A DNA stretch of 64,000 nt, taken from NCBI RefSeq assembly GCF_004340875.1, contig NZ_SLXQ01000001.1, forward strand, positions 1,364,001-1,428,000, written 5' to 3'. How positions within the stretch are numbered: position 1 is the first letter of the stretch; each line of letters opens with the position of its first letter. The notes under the pieces are model-generated. The model was not told where the DNA came from and ran no database searches. It saw nothing but the letters and a program-made list of their open reading frames with translations. The position numbers and the translations under genes were made by a program. Source of the stretch: Tamaricihabitans halophyticus (GTDB lineage Bacteria; Actinomycetota; Actinomycetes; Mycobacteriales; Pseudonocardiaceae). Shown one piece after another: positions 60,085 through 64,000 of this stretch.

Positions 60085-60735
60085 TTAGACGCGAGCGCGG
60101 TCCAGTGTCGCGCTCGCGGTACTCACACTGACCGTGCCGAGCAGCTGCTCGAGCGCTGCTTCCACGTCTTCCTTCCAGGAAAGACCAGACCGCAGTTCCA
60201 GCCGCAGCCGCGGCCACCGCGCGTGTGGTCGCACCGTCTTGAAGCCAACGCTACGCAGGAAGTCCGCCGGCACCACGCAGTCCTGCTCGACAGTCGGATC
60301 GTCCCCGTCCAGCTCGGTTTTGCCGAACGCCTCGATCGCCTTGACGCCACGCTTGGCGAGGTCCTGCGCGACCGCCTGGACGAGCAGCCGGCCAAGCCCA
60401 CCGCCGCGGAACTCGGCGAGCACATTGAACCCGGTCAGCAACACCGCGTCCGGGCTGACCGGGGAAGTGGGGAAGGCTGCCGAGCGCGGCACCACATTCG
60501 GCGGGGCGAACAGTACGAAGCCCACCGGCAAGGATTCGCTGTACACGATCCGGCCGCAGGAACCCCACTCCAGCAGCACGCTGGACACCCAGGCTTCCTT
60601 CTCCAGCTCGGTCTCGCCGTACTCCTCGGCCTCGGTCTTCAGATGCGGCGCGAGTTCCCAGTAAACGCACTGCCGGCAATGCCTCGGCAGCTCCTCCAGG
60701 TTGTCCAGGGTGATACCGACGACACGTCGCGACAC
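60085..60735 (-). CDS. GNAT-family acetyltransferase-like protein (Rv3916c-like)
   Basis: 216-aa GNAT-fold protein. An N-terminal Cys-rich segment (HCRQCVYWEL) precedes the acetyl-CoA fold; the VLAEFRGGGLGRLLVQAVAQDLAKRG region contains the R/Q-x-x-G-x-G/A pyrophosphate loop equivalent. Substrate unknown. Conserved in the cwlM-parB interval of actinobacteria. GTG 60735 preceded by GGGAGG; an earlier start (60783) lacks this. Converges on cwlM. Confidence 0.85.
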   Translation of the reverse strand: MSRRVVGITLDNLEELPRHCRQCVYWELAPHLKTEAEEYGETELEKEAWVSSVLLEWGSCGRIVYSESLPVGFVLFAPPNVVPRSAAFPTSPVSPDAVLLTGFNVLAEFRGGGLGRLLVQAVAQDLAKRGVKAIEAFGKTELDGDDPTVEQDCVVPADFLRSVGFKTVRPHARWPRLRLELRSGLSWKEDVEAALEQLLGTVSVSTASATLDRARV

Positions 60736-60883
60736 CTGAACCTCCCGTGACAGTGGACGGGCCACCGGAAAAATCAGGCTCAAGCGGGACCCAACCAGGA
60801 TGATATGTGCATCGCAGTCGGGCCGGAAGGTCGGGGGAGGCTAGGCAGATCCGGTTACACTCGACGAAGCCGCTAGTCAACCC

Positions 60884-60940
60884 GTAAGGAAACCTTCCGC
60901 TCGTTAGGAAACCGTTCCGCTCATTAAGGAAACAGTGCCT
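60884..60940 (+). repeat. Tandem 20-nt repeats before aminotransferase start
   Basis: Two and a half units of (G/T)TTA-(A)GGAAAC-C(G)TTCCGCTC: 60884-60902, 60903-60922 and a partial 60923-60938. Each contains an AGGA ribosome-site-like core, and the last copy serves the ATG at 60943. Confidence 0.6.
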
Positions 60941-60942
60941 CT

Positions 60943-62280
60943 ATGAACCCCTCCGACAGCTCGAATGACCCGACAGAGATCTCGACCCAGCAGCATCGGC
61001 ACAGCCTTGACCCGCACGTAGGCCGCTACGCGGCGCGGACCAAGGGGATGACCGCATCCGAGGTACGAGCGCTCTTCGCGGTCGCGAGCCGACCGGAGGT
61101 GGTTTCCCTCGCCGGTGGGATGCCCAATCTCGCCGCGCTGCCCATCGATTCGCTCAGCGAGCAGGTTGCCTCACTGGTCAGCAACGATGGCCTGGTGGCG
61201 CTGCAGTACGGCTCCGCCCAAGGCGTGCCCGAGCTGCGTGAGCAGATCTGCGATGTGATGGCGTTGGAGGGTATTCAGGCGCATCCGGACGATGTGGTGG
61301 TGACCGTCGGCTCGCAGATGGGGCTGGACATGGTGACCCGGGTGTTCTGCGACCCGGGTGATGTGGTGCTCGCCGAGGGTCCCTCCTATGTTGGCGCGCT
61401 GAGCTCGTTCTCGGCGTACCAGGCGAACGTGGTGCACGTGGCGATGGACGACGACGGCCTGCAGCCCGCCGCGCTACGGGAGGCGATCGAGACCGCGCAC
61501 CGGCATGGTCAGCGGGTCAAATTCCTTTACACCATCCCGAATTTCCACAACCCAGCCGGCGTCACGCTTGCCGTGTCCCGGCGCGCCGAGGTGCTGGAGA
61601 TCTGTGCCGAGCACGGGATCATGGTGCTCGAGGACAACCCGTACGGTCTGCTCGGTTTCAATGGCCAGACCTACCCATCGCTGCGCACCCAGGATCCGAA
61701 CAACGTGGTGTATCTGGGTTCGTTCTCCAAGACCTTCGCTTCCGGGTTGCGAGTCGGCTGGGTGCTCGCACCACATGCGGTGCGCGAAAAACTGGTACTG
61801 GCCGCGGAATCGGCCACGCTCTGCCCGCCCACGTTCAACCAGATGCTGGTGTCTCGCTACCTGGCCACGCACGACTGGCAGGGTCAGATCAAGAAGTTCC
61901 GGGAGAACTACCGGGAGCGCAGGGACGCCATGCTGTCCGCGCTTGAGCAGTACATGCCTGCCGGCTGCAGCTGGACCAAACCGGACGGTGGCTTCTACGT
62001 CTGGCTCACCGCGCCGGAAGGCGTTGACACCAAAGCGATGTTGCCGCGCGCGGTCACCGCACGCGTGGCCTACGCATCCGGCACCGGGTTCTACGCGGAT
62101 CAGCTGGGCAGCAGACAGATGCGCTTGTCGTACTGTTACCCGACGCCGGAACGGATCCAGGAGGGCGTGCGCCGGTTGTCCGGGGTGCTCACTGACGAGC
62201 TGGAGCTGTACAACACGTTTGGTCCGGCCGCGCAGCGCACCATCTCCGGCCCGCAGGCGCCTTCGCCGGACACCGCTTGA
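60943..62280 (+). CDS. PLP-dependent class I/II aminotransferase
   Basis: 445-aa fold-type I aminotransferase of the 2-aminoadipate/aromatic/valine-pyruvate group. PLP Lys263 in SFSKTFASGLRVGW; VTVGSQMGLDM (phosphate-binding), NPAGVTLA and DNPYGLL are the other cofactor motifs. Substrate not assignable. It lies between the GNAT gene and the D-Ala-D-Ala-ligase-like gene, an arrangement not present between Rv3916c and Rv3917c; a supply role for D-amino-acid or wall precursors is possible but unproven. Confidence 0.88.
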   Translation: MNPSDSSNDPTEISTQQHRHSLDPHVGRYAARTKGMTASEVRALFAVASRPEVVSLAGGMPNLAALPIDSLSEQVASLVSNDGLVALQYGSAQGVPELREQICDVMALEGIQAHPDDVVVTVGSQMGLDMVTRVFCDPGDVVLAEGPSYVGALSSFSAYQANVVHVAMDDDGLQPAALREAIETAHRHGQRVKFLYTIPNFHNPAGVTLAVSRRAEVLEICAEHGIMVLEDNPYGLLGFNGQTYPSLRTQDPNNVVYLGSFSKTFASGLRVGWVLAPHAVREKLVLAAESATLCPPTFNQMLVSRYLATHDWQGQIKKFRENYRERRDAMLSALEQYMPAGCSWTKPDGGFYVWLTAPEGVDTKAMLPRAVTARVAYASGTGFYADQLGSRQMRLSYCYPTPERIQEGVRRLSGVLTDELELYNTFGPAAQRTISGPQAPSPDTA

Positions 62281-62353
62281 GTTCGTTGCCGCGTAACCAT
62301 TTTCGCTGAGTCCACTATGGATGTTACATGTGGACGGTCTAAGGAGCTTTTCG

Positions 62354-63301
62354 TTGTCTGATCGGGTAGTCGCCGTCCTGTCCGGCGGGCTCTCGCACGA
62401 ACGAGACGTATCGCTGCGGTCCGGCCGGCGGTTGTCCGCCGCGTTGCGCGACCAGGGTTTGACCGTGGAGGAGTGGGATACCGACAGCGAGCTACTCACC
62501 AGACTGCGGGACCAGCGCCCGGACGCCGTGGTAGTCGCGCTGCACGGTGGCGAGGGCGAGAACGGCTCGGTGCAAACCGTGTTGGAGATGCTCGGTATCC
62601 CGTTCGTCGGCAGCACCTCGCAGTCCTGCCGACGTGCCTTCGACAAGCCCACCGCAAAGGCTGAGCTTGCCCGTGCGGGCCTGAGCACGCCTGATTGGGT
62701 CGTACTGCCACACGGCACGTTTCGTGAGCTTGGTGCGCAGTATGTGCTCGATGCGATGACCGACCGACTGGGTTTGCCGATGATGCTCAAACCCGACCAG
62801 GGCGGGTCGGCGCTCGGTGCGCAGGTGGTTCGTTCTGCTGGCCAGCTTCCGGCCGCAATGGTCAACTGCCTGGCCTACGGCGAGACCGTGCTGGCCGAGC
62901 AGTTCGTGTCTGGTGTCGAGGTCGCGGTCACCGTGGTTGACGGCGCGAACGGACCGGAGGCCCTGCCGGCGGTGGAGATCGTTCCGGAGAGCGGGGTGTA
63001 CGACTACACCGCCCGCTATACGGCCGGGCTTACTGACTTTTACGCACCAGCTCGGTTGACCGAGGATTCCGCGAAAGCGGTAGGGGAGCTGGCGGTCCAG
63101 GCGCACCGGCTACTCGGGCTCCGGGATATCTCGCGGACCGACGCGGTGATCTCTTCGGATGGCACCGTCAACTTCTTGGAAGTCAACCTATCGCCCGGGT
63201 TGACGGAAACCTCGTCCCTTCCAATGGCCGTCGAAGCGGCCGGGCGTTCGCTCGGCGAGGTCTTCAGCGAACTGATCGAACGGTCCGTAAATCGCGGCTG
63301 A
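62354..63301 (+). CDS. D-alanine--D-alanine ligase family protein
   Basis: 315-aa ATP-grasp ligase of the Ddl type. VLSGGLSHERDVSLRSGR (N-terminal substrate loop), VVALHGGEGENGSVQTVLEMLGIPFVGS, MLKPDQGGSALGAQ (ATP loop) and VNFLEVNLSPGLTETSSLPM (Mg and D-Ala site) are all present. TTG 62354 is 7 nt after AAGGAG. Lies next to parB, not in the usual ddl location, so it is probably a second ligase beside a housekeeping Ddl; which dipeptide it makes is unknown. Confidence 0.82.
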   Translation: MSDRVVAVLSGGLSHERDVSLRSGRRLSAALRDQGLTVEEWDTDSELLTRLRDQRPDAVVVALHGGEGENGSVQTVLEMLGIPFVGSTSQSCRRAFDKPTAKAELARAGLSTPDWVVLPHGTFRELGAQYVLDAMTDRLGLPMMLKPDQGGSALGAQVVRSAGQLPAAMVNCLAYGETVLAEQFVSGVEVAVTVVDGANGPEALPAVEIVPESGVYDYTARYTAGLTDFYAPARLTEDSAKAVGELAVQAHRLLGLRDISRTDAVISSDGTVNFLEVNLSPGLTETSSLPMAVEAAGRSLGEVFSELIERSVNRG

Positions 63302-63317
63302 CGTTTCACGTGGAACC
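63302..63317. other. parS centromere site (ddl-like/parB gap)
   Basis: CGTTTCACGTGGAACC: the 14-base core fits GTTNCACGTGNAAC perfectly. It is the nearest parS to the parB gene and overlaps the following terminator by 4 bp. Confidence 0.85.
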
Positions 63318-63352
63318 GCCGGGTGGCCAATGGGTCCACCCGGCGGTTTTTT
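63314..63352 (+). terminator. Rho-independent terminator of ddl-like gene
   Basis: 13-bp stem AACCGCCGGGTGG / CCACCCGGCGGTT (63314-63326 with 63336-63348), 9-nt loop, then TTTTTT. The canonical terminator between convergent ddl-like and parB genes. Confidence 0.9.
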
Positions 63353-63418
63353 CTTGACCAACTAGCTCGAACAGTAGTGGTCAGGCAACTGTCACCGTGA
63401 CGAAATACATCGGTGTGA

Positions 63419-64000
63419 TTACCCGTCCGAATTTGGTGTCTCATTTGTCTGATTTGCCGCCATTAGCTTGGCGATGCGTTCCAGGTCGTCTACCGAGCCG
63501 AACTCGACGACAATCCGGCCCTTTCGCTTACCAAGATCGACCCGGACCCGGGTATCGAACATATCCGAGAGCCGGTTCGCCAGATCTTGCAAACCGGGCG
63601 CCTGCATCGGCTTGCGAGCGGGCTGCTGCTCCTTCTTCTTCGCGCGTCCCTCGCCCTTGGCAAGAGTGACCGCTTCTTCAGTGGCACGGACCGACAGCCC
63701 CTCCGCGATGATCCGCGCGGCGAGCTCTTCCTGTACCTCCGGATCGTCGATCGACAGCAGCGCCCTGGCATGCCCGGCGGAGAGCACATTGGCCGCAACT
63801 CGCCGCTGAACCGCAAGGGGGAGACGGAGCAACCGGATCGTATTGGTGATGACCGGACGACTCCGCCCGATCCGATCCGCAAGTTCCTCGTGGGTCACGC
63901 CAAACTCGTCCAGCAGCTGCTGATAGGCCGCTGCTTCTTCCAGCGGGTTCAGTTGGACGCGATGGATATTCTCCAGCAACGCATCCCGCAGCAGATCATC
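63419..64000 (-). CDS. parB: Chromosome partition protein ParB (5' end cut by window)
   Basis: C-terminal 193 residues of ParB; the N-terminal CTPase domain lies beyond the window. Visible are the [25 protein letters not shown] segment (box III), the helix-turn-helix [27 protein letters not shown] that reads parS, the linker helices ([11 protein letters not shown]) and a C-terminal dimerisation domain ([12 protein letters not shown]). With parS sites at 63302, 58644 and 38884, this is the segregation system of the chromosome; parA should follow just outside. Confidence 0.93.
   Translation of the reverse strand, partial: DDLLRDALLENIHRVQLNPLEEAAAYQQLLDEFGVTHEELADRIGRSRPVITNTIRLLRLPLAVQRRVAANVLSAGHARALLSIDDPEVQEELAARIIAEGLSVRATEEAVTLAKGEGRAKKKEQQPARKPMQAPGLQDLANRLSDMFDTRVRVDLGKRKGRIVVEFGSVDDLERIAKLMAANQTNETPNSDG

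Overview
The window is high-GC actinobacterial chromosome. The gene content points to the order Pseudonocardiales (Saccharopolyspora/Amycolatopsis-like relatives): DUF3558 lipoproteins beside an EspG chaperone and a PPE-like protein, EspC/WXG100-type secretion substrates, chaplin-like repeat proteins, an F420-type PPOX protein and many GTG/TTG starts. No rRNA, tRNA, IS element, prophage or CRISPR array was seen. Genus assignment is inference.

The right third is origin-proximal. The order pcnA(cca) - mutT4-like NUDIX - Rv3909-like - murJ - pseudokinase - sigM - anti-sigma - trxB - trxA - cwlM - GNAT - (aminotransferase, D-Ala-D-Ala-ligase-like) - parB follows Mycobacterium tuberculosis Rv3907c-Rv3917c. 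Three parS palindromes (38884, 58644, 63302) agree with this, so oriC probably lies a short way beyond the right edge. The replication/translation block rpsF-ssb-rpsR-rplI-dnaB is at 10.5-14.1 kb, with a DnaA-box-like cluster in front of dnaB.

Layout: 0-4.2 kb, type VII secretion-associated cluster (two DUF3558 lipoproteins, a hypothetical, a PPE-like protein, EspG). 4.2-9.3 kb, two paralogous GT87-type membrane glycosyltransferases around an SGNH hydrolase, then endonuclease IV. 9.4-10.4 kb, a secreted/anchored protein. 10.5-14.1 kb, the ribosome/replication block. 14.2-16.6 kb, a tandem pair of unknown exported proteins and an extradiol dioxygenase. 16.7-26.6 kb, all on the minus strand, a surface-protein island: two giant (941 and 990 aa) Cys-free proteins made of about 14 chaplin-like repeats, each followed on the map by a matching secreted companion gene, with two small secreted proteins between the two pairs. 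26.9-32.9 kb, an AI-2E-family transporter with a MacS/MacR-like two-component system, converging on a second NarL-type system with a DUF418 membrane protein. 33-38.5 kb, metabolic and hypothetical genes. 38.5-41 kb, a second T7SS-substrate operon. 41.2-45.4 kb, TetR, cupin and leuS with an apparent leucine attenuator. 45.4-64 kb, the conserved origin-proximal block.

The strongest candidate for an undescribed system is the duplicated giant-chaplin-repeat/companion module at 16.7-26.6 kb. Other regulatory elements visible in the sequence are a leuS leader peptide with three Leu codons and a terminator, a MerR-type 19-bp-spacer promoter giving an apparently leaderless amidohydrolase mRNA, an ECF-type promoter before trxBA, and a MarR-like operator before the dioxygenase.
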